NCBI GenBank assembly: GCA_020639155.1
Contig: JACKHF010000002.1
Span: forward strand, 558,001 to 622,000
Direction: 5' to 3'
DNA: 64,000 nucleotides
Source: Phycisphaeraceae bacterium
GTDB lineage: Bacteria; Planctomycetota; Phycisphaerae; Phycisphaerales; UBA1924
Shown piece by piece: positions 25,997-33,792 of the stretch; the stretch's first letter is position 1; the number at the start of each line of letters is the position of its first letter. The translations under genes and the position numbers were made by a program. Below the pieces are notes generated by a model. That model did no database searches, was not told the DNA's origin, and was given only the letters and a program-made list of their open reading frames with translations.

Positions 25997-26980
25997 TTAC
26001 CGTTTCATCTCGCCAGCACCGCGGAAGAGCGCGCTGACCGAGAGATTGTTGTGGATTCGTCCGATTGCCTGGCCGAGCAGTTTGCCAACGCAGAGCTCAA
26101 CCAGTTTGTTCTTGATTTTTTCGCACCGGTTATCGCAGGGGATCGAGTTCGTCACGATGACCTGTGAGATCGATTCACCAGCCAGGCGATCCGTTGCAGG
26201 ATCAACAAGCACCGCGTGCGTGGCAGCTGCGATGACGCGCTTTGCGCCCGACTGCAGCACGACCTTCGCAGCTTCGGTGATTGTGCCCGCGGTCGAGATC
26301 ATGTCGTCGAACATCAGCACGGTCTTTCCCTCGACTGTGCCGATGAGATGTCCCGTCACGACTTCCGAGCCGGTGAGCCTGCGTTTGTTGATGATCGCAA
26401 GGTCACCATTGAGAAGGTTCGCCATCTTTTCAGCGACCTTGACATTCCCCACGTCCGGGCTGACGAGGCATAGATCCCCCAGTTCCTCGCGATGCTCGCG
26501 GAAGTAATCAAGAAACACCGGCGTCGCGCTGAGATGGTCCACTGGGATATCAAAGAACCCCTGGATCTGCGCGGCATGGAGATCAAGTGTGAGCACGCGA
26601 TCCGCGCCAGCTGCAGTAATCAGGTTTGCGACGAGCTTCGCTGTGATCGGCACGCGCCCCTCGTCCTTGCGGTCCTGCCTGCCGTATCCGAAGTATGGCA
26701 TCACGACTGTCACACGCGATGCGCTGGCACGGCGCAGGCAGTCGATGAAGATCAACAGCTCCATCAGGTTGTCATTAACAGGATCACAGGTCGATGTAAT
26801 AACAAAGCAGTCGCGTCCACGCACATCCTCGTCGAGTTTGACCAGCAGTTCGCCATCGGGGAACGGCGTTGTGCGAGCGCGGCCGAGCTCGATGCCGATG
26901 TGGTCGCAGCATCGGATCGCAAGATCGCGGCTGTGTCGGCCTGCAAACACACGAAGTTCGCCAACAAATCCGTTGCTCAT
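25997..26980 (-). CDS. prs: Ribose-phosphate pyrophosphokinase
   Basis: Prs makes PRPP from ribose-5-phosphate and ATP for purine, pyrimidine, His and Trp synthesis, here near purE-purK by about 22 kb. The 327-residue protein has the class-I landmarks FAGRHSRDLAIRCC, FPDGELLVKLDEDVRG, MPYFGYGRQDRKDEGR, the metal site LDLHAAQIQGFF and the PRPP loop VLMFDDMISTAGTI. ATG 26980 overlaps the TGA of the uridyltransferase gene by 4 nt (ATGA) and has GGGGGAAC upstream. The glmU-prs pairing is the classic Gram-positive and planctomycete arrangement. Confidence 0.96.
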   Translation of the reverse strand: MSNGFVGELRVFAGRHSRDLAIRCCDHIGIELGRARTTPFPDGELLVKLDEDVRGRDCFVITSTCDPVNDNLMELLIFIDCLRRASASRVTVVMPYFGYGRQDRKDEGRVPITAKLVANLITAAGADRVLTLDLHAAQIQGFFDIPVDHLSATPVFLDYFREHREELGDLCLVSPDVGNVKVAEKMANLLNGDLAIINKRRLTGSEVVTGHLIGTVEGKTVLMFDDMISTAGTITEAAKVVLQSGAKRVIAAATHAVLVDPATDRLAGESISQVIVTNSIPCDNRCEKIKNKLVELCVGKLLGQAIGRIHNNLSVSALFRGAGEMKR

Positions 26981-27795
26981 GCGTTCCCCCCACAGCATGA
27001 TGTCTGATCACCGCACGCGCACGATGCGTTGCGTGCTCGCAATGCATGGTCAACAACCGCGAGTTGCTCGGGTGTGTTGATCGAGAGCACGTCCTCGGGC
27101 GGGACCGCATCGATCACCTCAACCGGCTTGCCATCGTTTTTCAGGAGCTCGAGCGTGTCGGTCAGGTAGTATTCGCCCGACACATCATTCCGCTCAACAC
27201 GATCGAGCGCAGAAAAGAGTTCCCTGGGCTGGAAGCAGTAATAGCTCGGGTTCACCTCGCGGATCGCAAGCTGATCGTCATCCAGATGCTTCTGCTCGAC
27301 GATCGCTTTGAATGTGCCATCGAGATTTCGCACGATGCGTCCGTACCCGGTCGGATCATCAATGATGGATGTCGCGAGTGTTGCAGCTGCGCCTGTCTCG
27401 CGATGACGCGCGAGCATCGTTTTCAGTGTTTCTGCACGAATGAGTGGACCGTCGCCACACAGCACAAATGTGTCGCACTTTGCTGCGATCGTGTCGGCAA
27501 GTTCCGATTGTGCGCACACAACCGCATGCCCCGTGCCGAGCTGCTGATCCTGCACAGCAAATCGAATCTGGGGATAGTCCTTGAGTGCTGCTTCGACGAG
27601 TTCGCGTTTGTATCCAACCACGACGACGATGGTTTCGCATCCAACTTTGATGCACGCATCGACAACATGGCAGACCATGGGTCGGTCTGCGACTTCGTGC
27701 AGTACCTTTGGTAGATCGCTCTTCATGCGCGTGCCTTTGCCAGCAGCAAGGATGACCGCGGATGGCGCGTGTGTTGTTGTCTGGTGTGATTCCAA
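26977..27795 (-). CDS. glmU: N-acetylglucosamine-1-phosphate uridyltransferase domain protein (GlmU N-half)
   Basis: A 272-residue nucleotidyltransferase equal to the N-terminal pyrophosphorylase half of GlmU, making UDP-GlcNAc from GlcNAc-1-P and UTP. Motifs: VILAAGKGTRMKSDLPKVLH, QDQQLGTGHAV, LCGDGPLIR, GYGRIVRN, EVNPSYYCF and NDVSGEYYLTD. The left-handed beta-helix acetyltransferase half is missing; the protein ends soon after with a Cys-rich tail (SCACGDQTSCC). An ATG start is lacking. TTG 27795 has GGAG six bases upstream and avoids running into the tRNA-Gln gene, which longer starts would overlap. Acetylation of GlcN-1-P must come from another gene. Confidence 0.88.
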   Translation of the reverse strand: MESHQTTTHAPSAVILAAGKGTRMKSDLPKVLHEVADRPMVCHVVDACIKVGCETIVVVVGYKRELVEAALKDYPQIRFAVQDQQLGTGHAVVCAQSELADTIAAKCDTFVLCGDGPLIRAETLKTMLARHRETGAAATLATSIIDDPTGYGRIVRNLDGTFKAIVEQKHLDDDQLAIREVNPSYYCFQPRELFSALDRVERNDVSGEYYLTDTLELLKNDGKPVEVIDAVPPEDVLSINTPEQLAVVDHALRARNASCACGDQTSCCGGNA

Positions 27796-27838
27796 ACGTA
27801 TCTCCGTGTCGGACTCTGGCGGAACGCAAAGAGAAAAG

Positions 27839-27909
27839 TTACCCGGCCAAGATTCGAACTTGGACAAACAGTACCAAAAACTGTCGTGCTACCGTTACAC
27901 TACCGGGTA
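27839..27909 (-). tRNA. tRNA-Gln (anticodon TTG)
   Basis: A 71-nt cloverleaf on the minus strand. The acceptor stem TACCCGG/CCGGGTA pairs over seven bases, the D arm is GTGT-loop-GCAC, and the anticodon stem ACAGT/ACTGT encloses loop TTTTGGT with anticodon TTG. The T arm is CCAAG-TTCGAAT-CTTGG. The discriminator is A and CCA is not encoded. It lies 43 bp upstream of the glmU-like start on the same strand. Confidence 0.93.
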
Positions 27910-28007
27910 ATCATGAATGCACTCAGGCAAATAATGCTCACCGTGCATTTCCGGCTCTCAATATGTTCCGCTCAAACCTCTTTCACAATCAAACTGCTCA
28001 AAGCCAA

Positions 28008-28275
28008 TCGTCACGCGAACTGACGCGGTCCGATCGGTCCCGGGCAGGATCGCACGAAGCGAGCCGACACGAAAACGATGACCGCGGCACAAGGGACCAG
28101 CGCGCGCACTGCCCGCTGGCTGAAGCGGAATCTTCCCGGTGCCGCGATGAAGACCGACAGACGATCCTCGTTGCGGGGAAGACCCATGCTGCGCCTCAGC
28201 TGAGAGGTCGGAGACCTGCCAGCATCCGTCACAGACGGCTCCGACGCGAAGCCCGACCAGAGCCGGACTCGCGTG
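28008..28275 (-). ncRNA. Candidate structured non-coding RNA, family not recognised
   Basis: This GC-rich stretch between tRNA-Gln and the citrate-cleavage cluster has no convincing protein but many exact helices. 28264-28273 pairs with 28024-28032 (one bulged A), closing the molecule. An 8-bp stem, 28083-28090 with 28139-28146, encloses a 6-bp hairpin (28097-28102/28114-28119). A 6-bp stem, 28186-28191 with 28220-28225, encloses the hairpin AGGTC-GGA-GACCT (28205-28217). CCGTC-ACA-GACGG (28226-28238) follows. A promoter-like TTGACT-N16-TAACAT directly upstream favours the minus strand. I do not find the signature cores of RNase P RNA, tmRNA, SRP RNA or 6S RNA. The ends given are approximate. 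Confidence 0.5.
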
Positions 28276-28281
28276 AGGGCA

Positions 28282-28309
28282 ATGTTAGAGCCGGGGGCTG
28301 ACAAGTCAA
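28282..28309 (-). promoter_or_regulatory. Sigma70-type promoter for the candidate ncRNA
   Basis: On the minus strand TTGACT (28309-28304) and TAACAT (28287-28282) are separated by 16 bp, close to the consensus -35 and -10 boxes. A start near 28275 would coincide with the 5' arm of the closing helix of the candidate RNA. Confidence 0.5.
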
Positions 28310-28456
28310 CGATTGTGCCAATCGCTTAGGTCCAAGAGCGATGACGTTTCGATCTGATTCAGACTGCTTTTCTTGATGCTCTGTGCCCCTGTCTCAACAA
28401 TCGCAGCCACACCGGTTGTACCCACTCTTTCTTTTTCCCGACCGTCAAAGGATTCC

Positions 28457-29968
28457 ATGGCACGACTGCACGAATACCAGGCAAAGGCGCTGCTCTCGCG
28501 TGGCGGCATCACTGTTCCCCGTGGGAATCCGGCCGATTCGCCCGAAGTTGCTGCGAAAGTGGCGAGCGATCTTGGATGCCCCGTCGTCGTCAAGATCCAA
28601 GCGTGGACCACCGGCCGGGCAGCACTCGGTGGTGTCGGGTTTGCTGATACTCCCGAGGAAGCCGCTGCACTCGCGCAGAAGATGCTCGACATGAAGGTCG
28701 GGCAGTTCCCGGTCGAGCAGGTACTTATCGAGGAGCAGATGCCTCCGAAGCGGGAGTTGTTTGTCTCATTAACCATCGATGGCAAGAACCGGCAGCCCAT
28801 GCTGTTGATCTCGACCGCAGGTGGATCGGGCGTCGAGGATCGTGCCGGGCAGGTTGCGACAGTTCCGTGCGATGTGCACACCGGGCCGGACCGTGACACG
28901 ATCACAACGTTTCTTGCAAGGACCGATCTTGGGAAGGACGTGCAGAACCGCATCACCGACACACTCGCGCAGGTGTTCGATGTTGCAAAGACGGTCGAAG
29001 CGACATCGCTTGAGATAAATCCACTGGCGGTAATGGACGATGGGTCGATTGTTGCGCTCGACTGTCGATGCACGATCGATGACTACGCGGTGTTCCGACA
29101 TCCGGAACTTGGTATTGAGATCGCGCGCGAACTCGATCATCCACCAACGAAGCTGGAACGCATCGCGTATACCGTCGAGCAGGACGATCATCGCGGCACG
29201 TTCTTCTTCGCGCAGATGGCGACAACTGCGAAGCCCGGGTCCAAGGGACTCGCTGGGTTTCATGGTGCGGGCGGTGGCGGGTCCATGATGTCCATGGACG
29301 CAATCACGAACGAAGGATTCACGATCGCGAACTTCACCGACACCTCAGGCAACCCGTCGGCTGCCAAGGTGTACCGCGCAGCGAGGATCATTCTGTCCCA
29401 GCCCGATCTGTGCGGATACTTCGGCTCGGGTTCCGGCGTTGCAAGCCAGGAGCAGTTCTGGTCCGCCTACGGGCTCGCTAAAGCGTTCTTGGAACTCGAT
29501 ATCACGATCCCGGTTGTCGTGCGGCTTGGTGGCAATGCTGAAGATCGCGCGGTCGATATCCTGCACGCTGCTGCGAAGTCGCTCCGCGTGCCCGTCGAAG
29601 GATACAAAAAAACAGACCCGCCCGCAAAGATCGCCCAGCGGTTCGCGTCGCTTGTCGCAGAGAACGACGCAACGATCTGGACACCGCGCAAGCCGCGCGT
29701 CCCCGAGTTTGTTGAATCGAATCACGCCATGTCGTTCCCGATCACCGGCGGCATGGTGTGGATCGACACGAATGCGTGGCCAGCGTCGAAGGACGCGATC
29801 ATGCAGCACTCGTCTGGTTTATTCAAGGACGACAATGGCACACCTGCACTGACTATTGAAGCGGAAGACTTCAAATCGAAAGACTCCGAGTGCGTGATGT
29901 GCGAGGTGGAGTGTCGAAACGCGGGTGTTGATGGGTTCTTTGTGCAGCTTGATGTGCTTGGGCTCTGA
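28457..29968 (+). CDS. ATP-grasp acyl-CoA synthetase beta-like subunit (probable citryl-CoA synthetase large subunit)
   Basis: A 503-residue relative of succinyl-CoA synthetase beta. The ATP-grasp start is MARLHEYQAKALLSRGGI, followed by VVVKIQAWTTGRAALGGV, and the metal-binding SLEINPLAV. The CoA/phosphate side reads GFHGAGGGGSMM and TDTSGNPSAAKVYRAA instead of the usual LNGGKPANFLDVGG-type sequence. It is over 100 residues longer than SucC (about 388), with a C-terminal extension carrying a CVMCEVEC cluster. Because a citryl-CoA lyase gene and aconitase lie downstream, I favour the citryl-CoA synthetase/ATP-citrate lyase branch over succinate or malate. AAAGGA precedes ATG 28457. It is 27 bp before the alpha-like subunit. 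Confidence 0.72.
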   Translation: MARLHEYQAKALLSRGGITVPRGNPADSPEVAAKVASDLGCPVVVKIQAWTTGRAALGGVGFADTPEEAAALAQKMLDMKVGQFPVEQVLIEEQMPPKRELFVSLTIDGKNRQPMLLISTAGGSGVEDRAGQVATVPCDVHTGPDRDTITTFLARTDLGKDVQNRITDTLAQVFDVAKTVEATSLEINPLAVMDDGSIVALDCRCTIDDYAVFRHPELGIEIARELDHPPTKLERIAYTVEQDDHRGTFFFAQMATTAKPGSKGLAGFHGAGGGGSMMSMDAITNEGFTIANFTDTSGNPSAAKVYRAARIILSQPDLCGYFGSGSGVASQEQFWSAYGLAKAFLELDITIPVVVRLGGNAEDRAVDILHAAAKSLRVPVEGYKKTDPPAKIAQRFASLVAENDATIWTPRKPRVPEFVESNHAMSFPITGGMVWIDTNAWPASKDAIMQHSSGLFKDDNGTPALTIEAEDFKSKDSECVMCEVECRNAGVDGFFVQLDVLGL

Positions 29969-29995
29969 GAAAATCAACTTATCTGAAAGCAAATC

Positions 29996-30913
29996 ATGGC
30001 AATACTCATAGACCAAACCAAGCGTGTCATCATTCAGGGCATCACCGGCCGGGAAGGTCAGGCGCGGGCGAAGCTCATGCTCGGGTACGGCACCAACGTC
30101 GTTGGTGGTTGCACGCCGGGCAAGGGCGGGCAGGAAGTGCTCGGCGTGCCCGTGTTTGATGCTGTCGCAGACGCGATGCAGCACTCGCGCGAGCACTGCG
30201 GGGGCGACGTTGATATCTCTGTCGTTCTTGTGCCCGCAAGGTTCGTCAAGGGTGCCGCGATCGAAGCGATCGAGGCTGGTGTGAAACTGCTCCTGCTCGT
30301 GCCCGATCGTGTGCCTGTGTGGGACGCAATGGAGATCGCAGCAGCAGCAAAGCATCACGGCGCGTCGTTTGTCGGACCCAACACGCTTGGCATCATCAGC
30401 CCCGGCAAAGCGGTCGTCGGCATGATCGGCGGGCGCGCCGAGAGCGCAAAGGCGTGGTTCAAACCCGGCAACGTCGGCGTCATCAGCAGGTCCGGCGGCA
30501 TGTCCAGTTCCACTGCGTACTACCTTGGGCAGGCAGGCATCGGCACAAGCACCATCTGCCACGTCGGTGGCGACTCTGTGCTCGGATTGCGTTTCCCCGA
30601 CGTTGCGCTGATGTTCCAGAACGATCCCGAGACCGATGCCATTGTGCTCTTTGGTGAGATCGGCGGGTCCATGGAAGAGGATCTCGCGCAGCTCATGCAG
30701 GAGAAGAAAGTAACAAAGCCGGTCGTCGCGTACATCGGCGGCAAGGCTGCGACCGAGGGCACGCGTTTCAGCCACGCTGGCGCGATCATCGAGGGCAACC
30801 GTGGCACGCACGCGGGCAAGGTGAAAGCCTTGCGCGATGCGGGAGCAACAGTTGTTGAGAGCTTTGGCGATCTGCCCGAAGCAACGCAGCGCGTGCTGGC
30901 GACAAAGAACTGA
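29996..30913 (+). CDS. CoA-binding acyl-CoA synthetase alpha-like subunit (probable citryl-CoA synthetase small subunit)
   Basis: A 305-residue partner of the preceding ATP-grasp protein. The CoA-binding Rossmann part reads VIIQGITGREGQARAKLML and NVVGGCTPGKGGQEV, and the phosphohistidine loop is FSHAGAIIEG, equivalent to the active-site His of SucD. In the middle it has ISRSGGMSSSTAYYL, where succinyl-CoA synthetase has SRSGTLTYE; SRSGGMSxE/S is the form I recall in ATP-citrate lyase. This supports a citrate-activating rather than succinate-activating role but is not proof. Followed by an inserted opposite-strand gene before the citryl-CoA lyase gene. Confidence 0.72.
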   Translation: MAILIDQTKRVIIQGITGREGQARAKLMLGYGTNVVGGCTPGKGGQEVLGVPVFDAVADAMQHSREHCGGDVDISVVLVPARFVKGAAIEAIEAGVKLLLLVPDRVPVWDAMEIAAAAKHHGASFVGPNTLGIISPGKAVVGMIGGRAESAKAWFKPGNVGVISRSGGMSSSTAYYLGQAGIGTSTICHVGGDSVLGLRFPDVALMFQNDPETDAIVLFGEIGGSMEEDLAQLMQEKKVTKPVVAYIGGKAATEGTRFSHAGAIIEGNRGTHAGKVKALRDAGATVVESFGDLPEATQRVLATKN

Positions 30914-30980
30914 ACCACAGAGGCACCGAGACACAGAGTAGAAACTTATTGGCGTCATCCCCGCGCAGGCGGGGATCCAG
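30912..30980. repeat. Dispersed repeats left of the inserted gene
   Basis: Two repeat units: A at 30912-30942 (GAACCACAGAGG, then CACAGAG) and B at 30954-30980, a palindrome ATCCCCGC-GCAG-GCGGGGAT of the common intergenic 'GTCATCCCCGC' type. Inverted, diverged copies of both units occur at the other side of the TIR-like gene (32033-32111). Confidence 0.7.
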
Positions 30981-30988
30981 TAGAACAT

Positions 30989-32011
30989 CTAGCGATTTGG
31001 GTTCAGAATCGCATTCAGGTGCATTCGTAGCCCTTCTTCAAACTGACGTTTTCCCGCAATTGTATTGTCGTAGAAGAGTGTTCGAAATGGTGAAACATCA
31101 AATGGCAGCTTCTTACCATGCTCTGCTGTAAGGATCGTGGGTTTTCCAATTGCATGGGCATATCCAAGCTCATAGAACACATTCTCATTTTGTGGAGTGA
31201 TGTCAGCAATTACAATATCAGATTCTAGAAGCTTGCGTTCAATGTCGGCAATAATAACGCCCGGCCCAGCGACTTCGTCTGCTCGCTCAGCTACAAGACC
31301 GCACTCGGAAACTATTGGTTTGATTACTTCAGCGTACAACTCATTGAATGGAGTACTGAACTCCATCACAACAAAGACTTTGGGTCTTATTGCTGCAACA
31401 CGAAAGTTACGAATACGCACTTCGGTTTTACTTTGACAAAACACGCCACATTGTGTAGGTGGCAGCGAAATTGGCATCCGATGTCGCAATACAATAATCC
31501 CATCCACTTGGATTTCAATAATTGATGCATGCTTTTCGACTTCAAGTCTATAGGATCGTCCTCGCTCTCTGATCTTTGAGCCGGTGCCATTTAGCTTGTT
31601 CCAACCCTGTTTTCCACCTAGAAGAGGTTTTAGAATAAACTCATTTACAGTGAAGTTGTCATCCCACTCGCTACTGCTAAATCCCGCTGTTAGTCTATTG
31701 TCTGCAGATGGATCTCTGAAGAGAACCGCTTGCACTGCAGGTATGTATTCGGCATGATCTGACTCAACCTCCATTGATATGAGTCCACCGCCATATTTAA
31801 TGTCACATATAGCAAGACCCGTCTTAGCAGTTGTACTTGCGGGGCCTTCGCTCGACTCTGGTACTGGAATCTCTCCACCGTTAAAACGAATTAGCTCTGG
31901 CTCAAATGTAAAATCTCCAAAGACTGAATACCAGCTTGTGGGGCTTGCAAACTCTTCCATGAAGCGATTGTATGGCAAATCTCTGATTAAGCACTTCTCA
32001 GGATTATTCAA
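30989..32011 (-). CDS. Lectin-like sensor fused to TIR-like/2-deoxyribosyltransferase-like domain; candidate defence protein
   Basis: A 340-residue protein with two parts. Residues about 25-215 look like a jelly-roll (LamG/concanavalin-like) beta domain: WYSVFGDFTFEPELIRFNGG, and near its end IEIQVDGIIVLRHR and VRIRNFRV. Residues about 220-340 form an alpha/beta domain: VFVVMEFSTPFNELYAEVI, SDIVIADITPQNENVFYELG, YAHAIGKPTILTAEHGKKLP. The second domain matches the TIR-like/nucleoside-deoxyribosyltransferase-like fold found in nucleotide-binding or NAD-cleaving effectors, with the FYELG Glu as likely catalytic residue. The gene is visibly AT-richer than its neighbours, opposite in strand, and bordered by inverted repeats inside a metabolic cluster, which suggests transfer. 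The defence role is inference. Confidence 0.6.
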   Translation of the reverse strand: MNNPEKCLIRDLPYNRFMEEFASPTSWYSVFGDFTFEPELIRFNGGEIPVPESSEGPASTTAKTGLAICDIKYGGGLISMEVESDHAEYIPAVQAVLFRDPSADNRLTAGFSSSEWDDNFTVNEFILKPLLGGKQGWNKLNGTGSKIRERGRSYRLEVEKHASIIEIQVDGIIVLRHRMPISLPPTQCGVFCQSKTEVRIRNFRVAAIRPKVFVVMEFSTPFNELYAEVIKPIVSECGLVAERADEVAGPGVIIADIERKLLESDIVIADITPQNENVFYELGYAHAIGKPTILTAEHGKKLPFDVSPFRTLFYDNTIAGKRQFEEGLRMHLNAILNPNR

Positions 32012-32032
32012 ATTCTATTGCACAGTCGCTTC

Positions 32033-32111
32033 CTATCTCTGTGCACCTCTGCGTCCTCTGTGGTTCCATTCCTGCTTCTTTCTCTGGGTTCCCGCTTTCG
32101 CGGGAATGACG
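32033..32111. repeat. Dispersed repeats right of the inserted gene (inverted copies)
   Basis: 32033-32066 is an inverted, diverged copy of unit A (reverse complement begins GAACCACAGAGG) and 32086-32111 is an inverted copy of unit B, with the palindrome TTCCCGC-TTTC-GCGGGAA. The unit order A then B is the same as on the left, so this is not a simple mirror-image element. A further CAGGAATGACG fragment follows near 32145. Confidence 0.65.
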
Positions 32112-32282
32112 AGTGAGACATCGTGGATGACGGAAACGGGATACAGGAATGACGCTGGTGTTGTCGGTCGGCAATGACCCGTCGCCCACATACCATCCCG
32201 TCTGTCCCTATCGGGCAGGGTTGTTGACCTCTGCAAAGAGAGAAAACGAAGAACGAAGCACGAAAAACCCACTGGAGCCCGC

Positions 32283-33113
32283 ATGAGCGCTGGTACTGCC
32301 CCCAAACAAGACACCTGGCCCACAGCCATCACCGACATCAAGCCCAACGCTGTCCGCGTTCGCGGGCATGACATCGCCGACCTGATGGGCAATGTCTCGT
32401 TCGGCAGCGCGGTCTATCTGATCCTGCGGGGCGAACTGCCCTCAGCTGCGATCGGCAGGCTCATGGACGCGATCATCGTCTCGTCGATCGACCACGGAGC
32501 GACGCCGCCCAGTGTGCTCGCAGCTCGCACCGTCGCGTCGACCGGCGCGTCGCTCTCCCAGTCGGTCGCTGCTGGGATCATGTCGATCAACAAACACCAC
32601 GGCGGCGCCATCGAGAACTGCGCCAGACAACTGGGCGCGATCATCGAGCGCGCTGGTGGTGACGCTTCTCCTCTTGATGCAGCCAAGTTTGATGATGCAG
32701 TGAAGGACGAACTCGCTGCCATGAAGACCCGAGGCGAGCGGTTCTCAGGGTTCGGGCATCGCATCCACACCAACGATCCTCGCACCGCGAGACTGTTCGA
32801 GCTTGCAGAGCAGGCGGGCGTGACCGGCAACCACGTCGCAGCGGCGCGAGCTGTCGAGCGGGCGTTCGCGGATGCTGGCAAGCCATTGCCCATCAACGTG
32901 GACGGCGCGATCGGCGCGATCCTCGCCGACATGGGTTTTGCGCCCGAGGTCATGAATGGGCTCTTCATGATCGCTCGTGTGCCGGGATTGGTCGCGCACG
33001 TGACCGAGGAGCAGACGCGGATGAAGCCGATGCGCAGGGTCGTCGCGGGCGCGCACGAGTACGACGGCCCGGCGGCCCGGTCGCTACCCCACTCGCTACC
33101 ATCTGGGCGATGA
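32283..33113 (+). CDS. ccl: Citryl-CoA lyase (citrate synthase fold)
   Basis: A 276-residue short member of the citrate-synthase superfamily, the size of the Hydrogenobacter citryl-CoA lyase and of the lyase end of ATP-citrate lyase. Landmarks: the N-terminal VRVRGHDIADLMGNVSF, VYLILRGELPS, SSIDHGATPPSVLAARTV, SINKHHGGAIENC, the histidine loop FSGFGHRIH, INVDGAIGAILADMGF and the final RMKPMRRV. It would split citryl-CoA into acetyl-CoA and oxaloacetate. GGAG precedes ATG 32283. Its stop overlaps the GNAT start by 4 nt (ATGA). With the two synthetase-like subunits upstream it gives a complete ATP-dependent citrate cleavage route. Confidence 0.82.
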   Translation: MSAGTAPKQDTWPTAITDIKPNAVRVRGHDIADLMGNVSFGSAVYLILRGELPSAAIGRLMDAIIVSSIDHGATPPSVLAARTVASTGASLSQSVAAGIMSINKHHGGAIENCARQLGAIIERAGGDASPLDAAKFDDAVKDELAAMKTRGERFSGFGHRIHTNDPRTARLFELAEQAGVTGNHVAAARAVERAFADAGKPLPINVDGAIGAILADMGFAPEVMNGLFMIARVPGLVAHVTEEQTRMKPMRRVVAGAHEYDGPAARSLPHSLPSGR

Positions 33114-33757
33114 CCAGAGCCCAACCATTCTCACCAGAGCTTGCGGCAAAGATCGATGCGGCGCTCCCGATCCGCACCGAGCGTCTTGTGCTGCGCAGGT
33201 ATGTCGAGGCGGACATCCCGACAATTCAGGAGCTGTGCAACGACGAGCGGATCAACGTGACCACGCTGAGCTTGCCGTTCCCGTACACGATCGAGCATGC
33301 GACGGACTGGTATGAGCGTCAGGCAAAGGGCTGGACCGAGGGCGCAAGCTGCTGCCTCGGGATCACACTCGCGGACACCGGCGAACTGATCGGCGATGTC
33401 AGCCTGAACCTGTGGCTCAAGCACAAGACCGCGATGATCGGGTTTTATATCGGCGTGCCGTACTGGGGCAATGGGTACATGACCGAAGCGGCCCACGCGA
33501 TGCTGGGCTTCGGGTTTGGTGTGCTCGATCTCAACCGCATCGAGGCTGGGCACTTCGCGGGCAACCACGCCTCGGGCAAGGTCCAGCGGAAGATCGGGCT
33601 TGTTTACGAGGGCACACGCAGATCCTACTTTGTTGTCAGGGGCGAGCGGACGGACGATATCCTTCACGCGATCGTGCGCGAGGACTTTGAGCCGGACCTC
33701 GCAAAGTCCATCGCGCGTGCGAAGGCGAACGAACACATATACGCGGGTCCACGTTGA
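33110..33757 (+). CDS. GNAT N-acetyltransferase, RimJ/RimL type
   Basis: A 215-residue acetyltransferase. It opens with IRTERLVLRRYVEADIPTIQ, typical of the RimJ/RimL-like acetyl-CoA acetyltransferases, and has IGFYIGVPYWGNGYMTEAAH as the acetyl-CoA-binding strand-loop-helix and RIEAGHFAGNHASGKVQRKI as the conserved Asn/Ser-containing segment. These enzymes acetylate protein N-termini, small molecules or antibiotics; the substrate is unknown. The start overlaps the citryl-CoA lyase stop by 4 nt, so it is part of the same operon, where acetyl-CoA would be the lyase product. Confidence 0.88.
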   Translation: MTRAQPFSPELAAKIDAALPIRTERLVLRRYVEADIPTIQELCNDERINVTTLSLPFPYTIEHATDWYERQAKGWTEGASCCLGITLADTGELIGDVSLNLWLKHKTAMIGFYIGVPYWGNGYMTEAAHAMLGFGFGVLDLNRIEAGHFAGNHASGKVQRKIGLVYEGTRRSYFVVRGERTDDILHAIVREDFEPDLAKSIARAKANEHIYAGPR

Positions 33758-33792
33758 ACTGAACTTACATCGGACACACACGGAGTTGTTTC

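Noticed and set aside
28200..28240. Similarity to a cobalamin riboswitch B12 box (GGAGACCTGCC on the plus strand)
   Set aside because: Only this short string matches; the other conserved riboswitch segments are not in place, and the downstream genes are not B12-related.
28011..28304. Minus-strand 97-codon frame, and an overlapping 179-codon plus-strand frame, in the tRNA-Gln/citrate-cluster gap
   Set aside because: Arg/Ser-rich translations without family features; the plus-strand frame also runs through the tRNA, and the RNA helices explain the region better.
28457..30913. Plain succinyl-CoA synthetase (sucCD)
   Set aside because: The beta-like subunit is over 100 residues too long and the alpha-like subunit has the SRSGGMS form; a citryl-CoA lyase gene follows. 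The simple reading is kept only as an alternative.
30912..32111. Transposon-like element (inverted repeats around one gene)
   Set aside because: The repeat units are in the same order on both sides, not mirrored, are diverged, no transposase is present and no target-site duplication is evident.
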